The notes: generated by a model not told the origin, from the letters alone. Shown: positions 48,901 to 63,014, counted from the first letter of the stretch. The stretch is DNA of 64,000 bases from Linepithema humile (GCF_040581485.1 NC_090133.1:19840001-19904000), one strand, 5' to 3'. Translations and numbers: made by a program.

Positions 48901-51900
48901 ATACCGTGATTTGGCAGATAACTTTATACCGAAGTTACGAGATCGATCCTTAAAAGCTTATTGCGTAAGGCGGGCGCGATGCATCGTGTTTAATTAATGA
49001 AACCTTGTCGGCGCTCGGCAGCAACCGTACGAGCTTTTCATTCTGCGACACTCTGGAGTGTTTTTCCCTTTAAACGCACGGGAAATCGAGATACAAATGC
49101 AATATATTGTGGTGTCGTTCGTTTGTCTTCGCATCTTCATTCGATTGGATATTTTAGAGTGGGTTGATATCGCGCAGAATTTTATGGAAAATTACGGTGC
49201 AAATATGGGCGTTGTGAGAATCGAGCGAAATGCATTGTTGATTCCCGCCAGAGTACTATAAACGTAAATATGTATGTCGCCCAATATATGCGCCAATATA
49301 ATCAGCATTATTTATACATATGTCATAACAGTTTGAACAAAACGAAAATTCGTCTGATTTCACCGGAAATGAAATTTTTATTAAATTATTTGATGTTTGA
49401 TTTTAATGTTTGTACTCTCATATACTAGTTTTACATTCATGTATTTACTGAAAGAATATTACAGTGTGCAAACATTGCCATTTTAATGCAATCAATCATT
49501 TATTTCTGCAGATAATATCATATTTTGCTTAAACAATTTCCGTTGATGTATGTTAGAATTACTTCTTGAACTTTTCAAATATGCGGAATGCACTGTAGAA
49601 GCATTGACCAAGTTTTATAAGAATTTCGAATTCTAGTCATGCATCGCTGCTATGAATATGGAGCGACAAGCATCCGGCTGTTTGCGAATAGGTAAATATT
49701 CGATGTTGTATTTACGTGAAGCTTCTCGTTTGAATTCGTATTGAGTGTAAAAGTTTTCAGTTGTCGACAAGTTTCGTTAGAACAGAAGTTATTCTTTACT
49801 TTAGTCTTAGAATTCAGTTTTAACGAGCAAAAACATACGACGGGTCTCTAGTCAATCGAACACAAAGTCTTTCGAGAAGCCGCTTCCGACTGCAAATTAT
49901 CGCCGCTAATAGAATATTCATGCGATCGAGGTACAAAGAAAAAAAAAAAACATTCGTTATTTTCTCGCGCGAAGAAGCAGATATATTCAATAAACCTCTT
50001 ATACGTACAATTTCTATAGATTATCATTTTGAGATGAACTTTGCCATTACTACCGACGGGATACGCTCACAAAACGGTTTGCATTCGTCGATTTCATTCG
50101 AATGCACACGATCGAGATGAAGCACTTTGCGGTCCGCCGTCTGACTGAAATGGCGGAATCGCGTGGTATCGCGATGGATTCAGGCGAAAGGGCAAAACCA
50201 GTACGTTTCAACCTAGAACCCGGCATTCCCTTAATCTAGGTGAGCCAGCTGGCACATTGAATCAACTGTCAGAGGTCGTTTATATAGCACGATAAACCAT
50301 TCCAACCGGAAGTGACGTGGTTTCCCTAGGACCTCATCAATAAAGTGCAGTCTTGCCGTGTGTTATGTGCGTCTTCTCATGTGTGAGTGGCGAGACATTG
50401 TGAGCGATTCCACGCCGATACTATCGACTATGCGTGATTACCCTTCGAGAAATTGCTAGGTCGGCTATTCATTTAAGCCGGGAACAAGGTTACCGCGTCG
50501 CGTGGAAATTCGTACGACCTGTCAGCTTGTTGAAATCGATATAATCCACTTCCAAAAGGATGAGGGCAATCGCAACTGATTGCAGCACGTGCTCTGATTG
50601 CAGAAAGAAGCTACTGCTTATGACAATTGTCGTAATCGATTATTAGGTTCATAAAACGCTTCTGGCATTTTTAATGAAAGCATATTCCAAAGACATATTT
50701 TTATTAGTTAAAATTATTTATTCCAAATGATTCATATATGCTTTATAAGTTGATACAAAAATATTAATGTATCACATATGAATATTAATATTTTTTATAT
50801 TACTATTTATGACATTTTAATTGTTAATTTTGATGCTTTGATTAATAATTAATGTGAGTGACTCTTCTCTGCGATAGACACGTGATAAACTCTATTTTTT
50901 ATCAAGTTTTCTTACTTTTTAATATTTTTAATGACTGGTGCATAATTCACGATATTTATATGTGGAATGCGATTGTTTTGATAAGGAATACGAATTGCAG
51001 GATATCTCAGTGGCACAACTCGTTCCATATCGTCGGTTTTCCGATTTCATCGCAATGACAATAGGCGCATATTCTCGAGGGCAGATTGCATTGTGCAGGT
51101 TTTCATTGCCGACGATTTCGCGAAAGCTCACTGTGCAATGTGAGAGCGCGATCGATAAGTAAAATGCTGGTAAAGCCTCGCGTGCAATCGGCCACATAAT
51201 CTGCAGCGTAGATATGCTTGAATGGTTTCAACGTGAGCGTCCTTGATAGTTTAGAATAAAGGATCAGTCCGGAAAAATAGCGCTTTCTCGATACGGAGTC
51301 GTATTACGAAAAGTGTTTTTACATTAAAGCTGCGGCGTTGCGTTAATCTCGTTCAAAAGATTACACACTAGTGTCATATATCAACATCATCGAGGAGAAG
51401 AACGTTTAAATGTCACAAAATTTGAAACTCAGAGCTAAAATTTCGACATACTAGCGTCAAAGCGATAACACACTGTAACATGTTCCAACCCTTTAAAGAT
51501 GAGAACTTTGACCGTTTATTAAAGAAATTTATCGCGATATTTTTAAAACAAATATAATGAGTGAATTGATGGTTTATTTTTAAAAATAAATATATATCAA
51601 CAAATTAATGTTTTATTTAGAAATAAGACGGTTCTAAACTACGTGCGTTTGCATCGAAAACTCCACCTCAAGAGTTCGACAACAAACTATCAAATATTGA
51701 ATGTTGAGGCAGTCGAGTACGCTTTTAAACATTAATTTAATGAAGGTCGTCTTTGCGAACTGTACTTTGATATAGATCACTGAACGTTTCGCAAATATTT
51801 GGCAAAATTTCTTGGCAGGTTGTTTACAAGCCGGCCGATCTGCTGAAAGCGACGGCATATCAATGCCCTTTCGGAATAGTTAGAAATACATCAGCAAATA

Positions 51901-54579
51901 ACTTTCAACGTCATAGTTCGATATCTGGATTAAGTACAATAATTGGATTAAGTACGACAAAAAGATTTATCTTGCTGCTTTCAAATTATTAAAAGAAAAA
52001 TGCGGAAAAATAACAAAGTTTGAAAACTGCCACAGAAATTTTTTAATTTTAAGAACAATTGAGAAATATAAAACAAAATTTAGAATGAATATGATACAAG
52101 TTACAGGCGATTGTTGTGATTATTATCATTATTATTTGTAATATTTTATCTACATTTTTGTCTATTTATCTTCTCGATCTTACTCCAAACGGGTATTGTT
52201 TTTCATTTCCGGCTTAAAGTTCGTTTCATCGGAGTGGATATTGGATCGACTTCCGGCTGTATCGCGTTGCAATCACAGAATTGACAAAGCTTGTTTCGAG
52301 GATCTGAAATGTCGTACTGCTACGACATTCTCGCGAGCAACGAAATACCACACGATTGCGACAAAGATGTTCATATCCGACGTATTTAGTCAGGCTAATT
52401 GTTCAATTTGCATTGTCGACGTACGCAATTCAATTGGTCGAATGTTGCTCATTATTCAGTACCGAATAATTGGCCTGATTAAGATGCGGAATGAAATCGT
52501 TTGATCATAAAATCGTAAAATCGTAGTGTGTTAAGCTACGGAACAGTCTGTTTCGATTATAATACTACTACTGGCTGAAATAATTTATGGACACGTTTGC
52601 ATATATTAATTAATGCGATTTACATACCGCACAAACTCTACGTAGCTCTTAATATTGCGAATTATTTCGAGTATATGTGAGAGTAACGTTCTGCAATGTG
52701 GGCGTAATTTGCTTACGGAATTACAAAGCACAAAAATCGTGAAAGTATTCTTCTGCATGGAAATTTCTCTTCAAATAAATGTTTCACGCGCTAATATAGA
52801 CGAGAGAAAATGAGATACATATGCCGCACACGTCGTTCTCGATCCGGGAAATTATTCCCGCTCTGATTGCCATAAGTTAGAAGTGTATAATAACGGCGAC
52901 TACTTAAAGCGTTCGATTGTTTCCTCATTTGTGCGGCACGACTGCTGCAGCCAGATGCCGCGTTGAGGGCCGTTTAAAGGGAGATGCAATCGAATGATTC
53001 TGCAGTTCACCTATTGTTCCTCTTGTCTCTACCGGTGGCTATTGTAGCGAGGCTGTATCGGATTCTTGTTTGCACGACGGTGCACGCCAATAGCATGCGC
53101 TCCGTTCATAGCGGAGTTCCAAACCCGGGAAACTGCGTCTTCGTGTACGGATGCTTTAAATCCATGAATCTCACGGCGGACACAGTAACCAAGCAATTGC
53201 GGAAACTATAAATGTTTCAGGTTAACACAGATATAGCGCTCAGGAAGGTATGTCGATAGCACGCGATTTTATCGCGAGCGAGGCAAGAGCGGATTACAAT
53301 CGTTCGGTTAATCGAATTTGTGAGAAAATCGATGCCACCTCGGAGGCGCGAGTCGGTTTTTCGCTCGGAAATAAAAATCGCGGTTGCAGCTCACTTCAAA
53401 TTTGCTGACAGTTTAAGTCTTCCATTTCTTATTTGCCTGCTTTTGCATCTATTTTGTGCAAATATTTGCCGTTGAAAAGTAGACAAGTTCAAATCGCGAA
53501 CTTTGGCCGTTATTCATGGATTGTGTGTGCAAACGTCGTGTAAATACTCAAATCTATTATTTATTCTATCAATAGAGTTGCTTTTATCTTTTTGTGATTG
53601 CAAAAAATTTAGTTATTATTATTACAATTTTTTGCATACAACAATAATAATTATTTTTATTTTGTGTATAGTAAAGAGGTGAATGTAATACATATCAATT
53701 AATTAAATTTGTAGCTTTTTGAAACACGATATGAACATTCTAAATTCAATAGACTTCGTAATTTTATATAGTTTTGGTTTAATTTACAAAATGGAAAATA
53801 ACTGAATTCTGGCGTAGTACCAATTTAATTAACTTGTTTGTAGTTGAAAAAAGTTTCACAACCACTGCTGCACCATATAGTCAAGTTAATTTTTACCCGA
53901 TATTCATTTTTTAAATGTACTTGTCGATAATAAAAATTTTTTGTACACGCTTTAATGTTAGCAAATCGATTTTGCTTTGGTGCCATATGCACGGCGTTTA
54001 ATATTTAAAATATCAACTATTACTTGAAATATCGTTACGTTAGTTTCTGGGAAAAAAACAGAATTGAAAAATTGAAAAAACGTTTAATAATTATTTATGC
54101 ATATGACGTCACTGTAATTAAAACTAAGAATTAAAAGAAGTATAAAGATTGAATGCGCCGAAAATTGCGTTGGAAGTGGCTCCAAGTGCTCCAAGTAAAC
54201 GAAGGTGTCTCAGAAATGTTGAAAAGTGTCATTGATTTTCAGCTTGTTGACTTTTAAGCAACAAGATTGCGTTAGATGGAATACGCGATGCAGCAGCCGA
54301 GAAGAAAGAAGTGCCGGGAACGGTGCGCCTCGATCTGACGACGGAGGGGTCTACGTAGAATCGTGAGCGCGCTCCGCTCGAAGATTTGACGTCCAAGACA
54401 TGTCTCGTCTCTCATGAAAGTCTAGACAGACGAGTTTAACTCTGTCGGATTAACGGGCGGTGAATAAATCTTCTGACCGCCTCCGTCACGTCCTGCAAAC
54501 GACATCACGTTTTCACAGAGAGAGCCGTCTTGTTATTCTCATAATTTAACTTTTGTCAGCTTCTTTTTTTTCCATCAAG
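45941..54579. other. Probable intron upstream of the long coding exon
   Basis: Mixed AT-rich DNA with GC-richer patches (47040-47240, 50100-50420, 52920-53400, 54290-54540). A polypyrimidine tract ttcttttttttcc at 54561-54573 followed by catcaag gives a plausible acceptor at 54578-54579. The patch at 54290-54540 might instead be a promoter or 5' UTR for the next exon. Confidence 0.4.
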
Positions 54580-55587
54580 TTAACCAAAGATGGACGAAGA
54601 CGACACGGAGGACGTGCACGAGGCGGTCACGCTAGTGAATCGATTTTCGACGAAAATTACCACGTCCTCCTCGAAAATCACGTCCAAAACCACCCAGCGA
54701 ATCCTACGAACGCAGGAGTCGGCCGAGGATTCCGACACGATGGAATGCGCGTCCGAGAGCGAGGTGGAGAATCTGCCGAAGGACGAGGACACACCACGCA
54801 AGTTTCAGACGCGCGGCAAAACGTACGAGAGGAGTCGATACTCTCTGGATGTGCCGGACGACGAATTCTTGATGGCGCGCAGAAAGATGACGGTGTCGTC
54901 GTCTCTTCGCGTGAGCGACGAGTCGAGATACACCGGTGGAACGCGGCTGGGCCTCTTTACGACCAATCGTAGCCCGCAATCTAGCTCCAGCCAGGAGGAG
55001 TACGAACCCGAGGTGAAAAGTATCTCGCGGCTGCAAATGCAACAGCAGCGCCAGCAACAGCAGCACCTGTTGACCACCGGCGGCGTCAGCAGCCAGGTGA
55101 GCGCCAGATCGATGGAGAGTCTGCGATCGTCTCGTAATTTTCTGAGCGCCGACGATCGCTACAGCGAAGACTCGAAATCCATGGAGTCACTGTCCTCGTC
55201 CTCGGAGACGCACGTCGGCTCAACCAAAAGCCACTATCGGAGCTTTCTCACGTCGTCCGCGCGCGATGTGTGCAGGATCGTAATGAAGAGCAGCGAGAAT
55301 CTCCATCGCGAGGAGAGCTTGAACGCTGAAGTGAGACGTGGTTTGTTCGCAAACACCGGTCTGGAAAGGAAGCTACCGCAGCACTTGAGTCTACCGCCGC
55401 CGTCCAACGTGTTCTCGTTAACCAGCCCGGGTGGCAGCGACCGGAAGATTACGATCCTGAGTCCGCACTCGCCTGTGCAGACGTCCGAATTCCAATTTTC
55501 CACGCAGACGCTCAAGAGCAGGCGCAAGAAGGCCATCGTATTGCCGAGGTTGGTGTTGCCCCGAAGCGAATCCGAGGTCTTTCTAGA
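54580..55587 (+). CDS. Long first coding exon (about 332 codons) of a serine-rich, probably disordered protein
   Basis: The ATG at 54590 has A at -3 and G at +4, and an in-frame TAA at 54581-54583 lies just upstream. The frame stays open for 998 nt to a donor, ctaga|gtgagt, at 55588, a phase-2 end; the ORF would otherwise stop at 55589-55591. The composition is GC-rich, unlike its flanks. The protein starts acidic (MDEDDTEDVHE). It has a Ser/Thr-rich stretch (residues 20-40), a Gln-rich run (150-158), two similar SMESL motifs (174-178 and 197-201), an RRKK cluster (311-314) and a conserved-looking end, IVLPRLVLPRSESEVFL. There is no signal peptide, membrane segment or folded domain. This looks like the regulatory N-terminus of a larger signalling or cytoskeletal protein, with the catalytic or binding domains encoded beyond the window. 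The family is not recognised. The untranslated start at 54580 assumes the acceptor at 54579. Confidence 0.82.
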
Positions 55588-56360
55588 GTGAGTAGTTGAA
55601 TGATCGAATTTCCTGCCTCTGTTTCGTAGTGTCGGTGTTTTCGAAGTAGTAGCCCGCCCGAGGCGATCATCCTCGTTTTATCGTTGGTTGTAACTTTGCT
55701 CGGTGTGCTGAGCAAGAAAAAAGTAACGCGCTCGAGAGAAAATCGATAGGAGTTTGTCGCACGATTTTGCGGACGGCTGAACAGTGGATAGGTTGATCGA
55801 CATAGGCGCGTGACGTTAATTAACGAGGCCGAAGGGATGCTGCGCGTTAATATAATTACAGTGACTTGATTTTGCGGATGTATACACGCGAGAATATTTA
55901 ATATTTATCACATACCGCGTTAATCCATCGGTTCGCCGAAGCTGATCATTGGACGCGGATAATTATTACATTATAATTATGAATTGAATTCGCGGCGACA
56001 GAATAACCCACATCATACGGAATCATCACGTGAGAAACGTACGTTATGTGGTTACGTGTGATGTTGCAACGATATTATTGTTATGATCATCCATCGTGCA
56101 TAAATCAGAAAGTCTTCACTGATCTTCAATGGTTTACGATTTCATACAGATTTAGTGCGCAGATATCAAAATTCATTGCTCGTTTCAGTAAAAGCTCTTT
56201 CGACCTTTAAAGAAATTGTTAACCGATATACGAGACGTCTAAAAATATTTTACACCTTTCCTTTATTTAAAATATTTTGAAGAATTTTTTTTAAAATTAT
56301 TTAAGCTTTTAATTATATAATCATAATTGTGTATAACATGTGTTATCACGTTGTATTAAT

Positions 56361-56543
56361 ATTCTATTTGTTCTATTTCCATTATGCAAGTTAAATCTTA
56401 CACAAATTCATAATGCATTGATTAGCTGGTAAGTATAATTATTATATATTTTAATACACTATTATCATATTAATTAGCTAATCAATCTGTTACTAAATTT
56501 GTGCAATATGTAACTTACGCAATAGAAATGGAATAAACAGATG
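56361..56543. repeat. Long inverted repeat, about 80-bp arms
   Basis: Left arm 56361-56443 and right arm about 56462-56543, inverted, share gattgattagct-type, acacaaatt-type and ctatttccattatgc-like blocks with scattered mismatches. Transcribed from the gene, it would form one long imperfect hairpin. It is similar in size to 14400-14567 but without obvious sequence identity to it. MITE relic is the simplest reading. Confidence 0.7.
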
Positions 56544-58087
56544 GTTCTATTTGCTTTTCATTTTGCTTTAAACTGCTTTGCATTATTAGCTTCACCGAAG
56601 GATCGATAAATACCTGAAACATTCATTATTATGCCAAAATGAACCCATACAATTCACTTTTGAAAATTACGAATTTACGTCGTGAATTCGCGTCGCGATG
56701 CGTGAACGTAAGAAAAAATGCACTTTGTATTGCAAAATAGACCCACGCACATAATTGTCAATTGTTATATTTCACGTTTGACATAATATATTATACTTAA
56801 AACTATAAAAAAGAGAAATGCGGATTATACAGGTTTATTAATATAATTTTTCATAATTTTCTCCGACTTCTATTTCCAAATTGTGAGAAACTAATATCTT
56901 GTTAAATGCGCAATGATGCTACCTTTCTATTGTGTCATTTACGGGTCAAGTGTAATTGGTCTTATCTCTTGCGATCAAAGAGGAGCGCTTGCGGTAACAA
57001 AACGTTCCTTTGTGATGCGAATTACGTGCGTCTCAAGCTATTTAGAATTAATTTGATGCTTTTTGATCGAGCCACAAAGAAAATACAACGGAGCTTGTTT
57101 TTCTTATGTTATATCAAGACTCCGTCTTGTTTAAAGCCTTGCGGATATGCTTACATAATTATTTCACGGTTGCTACGTGTCTTACACATGTAGTATACAT
57201 CGCCTCTTTGTGGCAGTTAATTGCATAACGATTAAATAGAATTATATGTGCGTACACTATATTTATACACATTGTGTTCATAGCTTGCATTGTTTAAAAA
57301 TATGACAGTGCATTTTTTTACTAAGAAAAATACATCGTTTAATTTTACAAGATTTATCGATGCGAATCCAGCAGTTGATTGTCTTATGAAAATGATGCAG
57401 AATATATTGTGCGCGGTTTATTCGCTTTGCGATATTATATTTGTCTTGCTTTAACTAGCTTTAGAAAACGGTCTTTCATTTTCTTGAAAGAGCCGTTAAT
57501 AATTTGCCTTCGGTTTTGTTTGACACACAAAGCTTGAATTACGATTATCTATGTTCCGCACAGTTTCATCAAACATGTTACATTTTCTCTCACAGCAGAG
57601 TTTCTGGCTCCTAGAATTACATCGTTAATTAGAAGCATACAACATTGAAGTAGTTATACAAAAAGTGCATGATTACTTTTTCTACTCGATAAAAAACTGA
57701 ATTGAACAAAGAAACGATCTTTTCCGTCCTTTATATTCTCTAGTGATTTAAAGTGATCGTCTCTTGACCGCGCTTTGGGAATCCGGCAAGCCGCAGTAAT
57801 TATGTCGCGTCACATTCTAAGTACGAACATGTGTTTGTACGACCGCACGCGAACATTTCCCGAGCGTCGTTCAACTGGGACGTACATTCGAAAATAGATT
57901 GCGCGTCTACGCTTTCAAGTTGGAAATCCCGGCCAATGAATGTGGCAACGAATTCGCTCGTGCTAAGGAAATGGGAAAATATTTCTCAGGCCACTTTCCT
58001 TAGGAAATTACATTGTGCGAAAGCATTTAGAAGTGTACTTTAATTGGGATAAAGTTACTTTCCAATTGATGCGGCAAAAGCAAAACG

Positions 58088-58108
58088 TTTTTTTTTTTTT
58101 TTTTTTTT
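58088..58108. repeat. Poly(T) tract, 21 nt
   Basis: Uninterrupted T run, 128 bp before an A16 run at 58237-58252. Confidence 0.92.
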
Positions 58109-58236
58109 ATACAAGTCTACTTTTATAATGATGCAGTAGTTTATTCAAGATTCAAGCTTTAGTGAATTGAATTGAAATAAATGAATAAAATATTTTATTT
58201 GAGATTTTTGGTCAGTCGATTTTCCCAAATTCGAAT

Positions 58237-58252
58237 AAAAAAAAAAAAAAAA
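58237..58252. repeat. Poly(A) tract, 16 nt
   Basis: Uninterrupted A run. With the T run at 58088-58108 it brackets about 130 bp of AT-rich DNA. Confidence 0.9.
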
Positions 58253-60421
58253 CGGGCGGATTAATGTATGCGTGAAAAACATATATTGTGACATATACGT
58301 GTGAATTATTCATGAGCAAAAATATGACTTGGTGAATATTCGACCTCTTTGCACTTTCTGCATTTTTTATGACAATATTATCTTCTTCCAACGTTCGAAA
58401 CGTTCGAAAGATTCTTCAAAAATATTTTCATGAAACTTTCATATTTCAGCATGACTTGCAAACTTTTGTACCAGAAAAATCTCTCTTTGCTCAATTTTTG
58501 TGACAAAAAAAAAAAAGAATGGTGAAGTTTAGTAATTAGACCGTGGGTTCTCGCGGAGAAGCTCGTCAAGATAATTTCGGTGGTTGATTAAAAGTTTTTC
58601 TACGGCATGAAATAATCTTTATTAAAATCGTAATTTGATAGAAGTCTTTGGTAATCGTTCGCAAAATACGGTTTTACTTAGAATTAAAAATTAAATTACG
58701 CGAATGTGAGATTCTTTCTTCTACAAAAATTCGATATTTTTGTTTCGAAACATTGATATCAAATTAATTAACACTTCTATGATCTCAGGTTAAAATAAAA
58801 AACATTATATTCTGTGATACTGATTAGAATTCATGACGTAAATAGTTTTACGTCCTGGCGATACAGTTTTGTCGTTATGAGCAATGTCATGGTTAGAAAT
58901 GCCAAAGGGATACAAGGTCGAAACGTGCTTAAGGATCGCAAGGTAAAGCTTGATCACTCATATAGCCGTTGAGCTGCACAAAAGCCTTTCATTTTGCATA
59001 TCACAGCTATAACGCAGCAACGGCTCTGTTTTCTCTCTTCTTACCTGCATTTAAAATCTTCTGACGTCACTCGTAAAGTGCACCGTCGACCCTTAGCTCG
59101 TTAAACAAGGCCTTTCCGGGATACTTCCCGCTACGCTCAAGAGATGAAACACAGAACATAAAATGGAGTAAACCGAAGCTTGTTTGTGAGAGAATTATGG
59201 TGCTGTATACTGTACGTTATATTTTCCTAATATTAGAGAAGACTTAAGTGCTTTCAATAGGCTAGCGTACTCGGACGCACGGATATGATTCTTTTGATAT
59301 TAACCACTGTTTATGGAATTTTTATTCGTAAACTGACTTAAAAAATTTATATGGATATTATATGGATACACAGGAAGCATTTATTAATCTCGAAATTGTT
59401 ATTCAGCTAGTGACCCTTTATTGCAGCTTCCTGTTTGCAAACGATATCTTGAATTTCATCACCCAATAGATAGCAGTCAAAGCGAATGATTGACCTAACT
59501 ACCAAACTATATTGACCTTTACACGGGGATTGTTTTTACACAAACAAATCTGAAAAAAAAACACAGGAAAGTTTAAAATGTAATTTATCGACATGCTTGG
59601 ACATTGATAATATTTTTTTATTGTTGCAAACAGTTTTGTTGTGCCGCTGGTACTATTATTTCTCAACTACTGTGTTTTTTTTAAATATTTTTTCCAGTAC
59701 AAAACTCGTTGACCGCGACATTGACACATACGCGGTTTTATCGCGATATATTGCGGAAGCTGGTAGCCGTCGTTTTCTTTTAGAATCGTTATAAATTCTC
59801 GCTGAGTTAAAGCTCTAATACTTTTGATAGAGATGCAAAGATGCTGATATTGAAAGAGATTAGTAGCAAAAGAAAGTTTGCAAAGACAAAAGAAATACGA
59901 AAAATCGATTAAATTAACTTTCAAGAATTCTTTTTAAACGTAAATTTATTTTACGAAAAATTGTTGAGTATTTTTCATAACATTTATAAATAAAAATTTG
60001 CAGTTTTATTCGCAATGTGTGTTCAAGATATCGAGATGCAGCGTATCGTTAATTATAGTAATGATATTCCAGTGTATTCCTGTCAACTCACTTGCTGAAT
60101 CAGTAGTTAGTAGTTAGTTGTCGGTACAAGTGATGGTCAAGAGGAGAGCAATAACTTCCTATCAATTACACGCCCTTTGACGCACACTGTGCCGCATTAC
60201 AACATAGCTCTGCAGGAATTAGCAAATTGCATTCAAATGAACGGACATGCTGCAACGCACTAAGAGCACATGTTGCCCGCGCAATGTGAATAAACAGTTT
60301 CGCGCTCGAGTTTTGACATTTTCTTGTAGAGATTATACTGTAAACGATAGTATGTTTACGGAAACTAAAAGCACGTGACGGAATGAGATTGTTTATCCAC
60401 TTTGTTTTATCAAGTTTAAAT

Positions 60422-60441
60422 TCTCTCTCTCTCTCTCTCTC
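60422..60441. repeat. (TC)10 microsatellite
   Basis: Uninterrupted TC dinucleotide run of 20 bp. Confidence 0.95.
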
Positions 60442-63011
60442 GTATGCGTAACATGCTAATTAGCGGATCAATAATGCAACGCGTCGGTTCTCGTATAGTT
60501 GATTGCAATTCCAAATTGAACTTTGCCTAAAGTGGTTCGTTAATTATGTTATTTAATGTAGGAAATTGTAGTTTATAGATCTTGAGCGACATGAAATATA
60601 AGCAGTTTTTTAAAAATCCGTTTAAGTGGTTTCAAATGGATCCACAATAAACCCAGTTTTTTATAATCGATAACATGCCGCGTGGAAGTAGCGAGTAATT
60701 AATGATATCGTTTCTTGGCGAAGAGTGGCACTTATAGTATTGATACAGCACAGCGGCTTGACATGTTTATTTCATCAAATTTGTTTCTCGTCCAGCACGC
60801 TCAATGATAAACCTTCTTTGAATTGATGGATTTTTCATCTATTATAGTGAAAGAAAAAGAAGGAAAAAAAGGGGTCGCAAAAAAAAGACTCTTTGCAATC
60901 AATTTGTTGAAAAATTCCGTATCTGTTTAATCTCGATGACATCGAAGTGTTATTTTTGTCGTCGCACGTTCAGCTTGAATGCGACGTTAATGTATTGCGA
61001 TCGTTGCATATTGCTGAAGTCAATTTAGTCAGTTATAGCTGAAGTCAACTACAATGACGAAGCGCTACACGCTTGCGCTAGAAACAGGCGATTTCGAGCT
61101 TTATTTCGAACCTCTCCGCGACCGAGGCACGTAATGTTGTAACGGCGTGACGCGAATACAGGTAATGACATCGTTACGTTGGTTATCTTGAACACATAAA
61201 ACGCTTTATTCATTATTTTATCATATCAAATAAATTGACGCAACAACTTCGAGATTTAAATGTTTAAACTAAAGTCTGCTTCGGTGATTGCTTTGTAGGT
61301 TTCTTAGGCTACTTACATCATCTATTTGTATGCGATATGAATAATGGAACTTACGGACATGACAATATTAACATCGCAAGCGTGAATGCCTAAATGATTA
61401 TTTTACATGCAGTTTACAAACTACCCTGTCGTGCAGCGCTGATAGAAATTTAAACGCGTTTAAGTCTTCTAAAATTTAATATTCCGCACGCGATCGATCA
61501 TTTCGATATGTAACCTTCACTCACGCCGGGCCTCCTCTTTTTATGCCGTTTCCTTAACGATTCCTCCGCGAGATCGATAGTAGCACGCCACGGAAGGTAT
61601 CGTACGACGACCTTGATTTCTCTAAGCTTAGCCCTAGGTACTGAGTTCTGCATATTGACCTAAACTACTTGCGAACTGCTCCAAAGTATACTTGTGTATA
61701 GAATGACAATCGACGAAACTTCGCACACAATAGTTCCTACTCATAATCGCCTTCTTCAAGTAGAAAAGCGTTTCAAGGTTCCTTGAAAAATTTCATTTCT
61801 TCATTTTTATGATTTATTCATAAATTTATTGCTTTTTTTATTATTATTAAAACAATTAATTATATTTTTATATTTCTTAGTGAAATTAGATTTTTAATAT
61901 GAATATTTCGCACAAATAAAAATTTATCGAAAACATAAAACAAGGCTAATGCAAAAAATTTGTGTTATGTGATGATGCGTGCGTGATAAAATTAAATTTT
62001 ATCCATTACGAAGCAATGAATAATATAAAATTTGCTGTTCTATCTTTTTAAAATTTCCTGTTTATGCAAATCTGCAAATTATATGCAGCATTTTGATAAC
62101 GTTCGTAAGCGTATGTTACTGATATATATCGCGGAAAGGAAACATAACATTTGCGATTGAAAGAGAAAAGGAAGAATATTCCTGGATCGATACAACTGGG
62201 TTATATCTACTCCCCACTTGCACCACTTTTTTCAGGTGAAATTGCAGATTTCGTCGCGCGCGCAATGATGCGTTATCGTTTGTGTATCGCGGATTAGTGT
62301 ATTGCTCCATCTGATTCGCGGTCTCTCGCGCTTATACCGCGTGTGTTTGTTCGCGATATGAATTTTCGCAAATACGAGGAGCACAGCAAGCAGAAATATC
62401 GAACCACCGTGTACAAACGGTATTAATACATTGAAAAAAGTATTTTGTTAAAATTGATATTAAAAGTATAACAAAGAGCCGCAGTTTAAATATTGAAACT
62501 GCGACGTCTATTTGCTAAACAGATATGGATTTTCCTCCCATTTGTATCATCTGTCATGCACAAACGCAGTAATATGTACACTTGTTATCGACGATAGCGT
62601 GCAACACGTTAACGATTACGCAATAACGGTGTGTTAATTAACGGAGATTGCGTAATACTGTAATAAAGAAATTGCGCGGGAAGCATTGCCGACATAACGT
62701 TAACGCAAACAAGAATGTTGAATCAATTTCACGTTGCCTACAGCACCTTTTCCAAGTCTGCGCAGGACGATCTTAATTACTTGTCTCGTTATTAGCGCGA
62801 TTTACATTGGTTTTCTCGTGCAAAATTAACATGGACTACAGAACGGTATTCTTAGGCCGATTGCGGGCAATAGACTAATAGTACCGGCAAAAACACGATT
62901 GTAATTTCGAACCAAAGCAACGCACCAAATTGCCTCAACCAACCTGACCGCGCTGCTCATAGCAACCTCATAATTTAATTATGGCAAACTCTCTACCCGT
63001 CAAGCTAGCTC

Positions 63012-63014
<3 letters not shown>

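Noticed and set aside
52984..53211. 75-codon ORF with a hydrophobic N-terminal part resembling a signal peptide
   Set aside because: Cysteine and hydrophobic content are not enough. No exon borders or conserved pattern were seen, and the ORF length is expected by chance here.
54553..55077. Other-frame and opposite-strand ORFs over the long coding exon
   Set aside because: They are shadows of the 54590-55587 frame, which has the ATG context, preceding stop, donor and protein-like composition.
58088..58252. T21 and A16 runs bracketing about 130 bp as a retroposed element
   Set aside because: There is no target duplication and no recognisable SINE promoter boxes. Two independent homopolymers in AT-rich DNA explain it.
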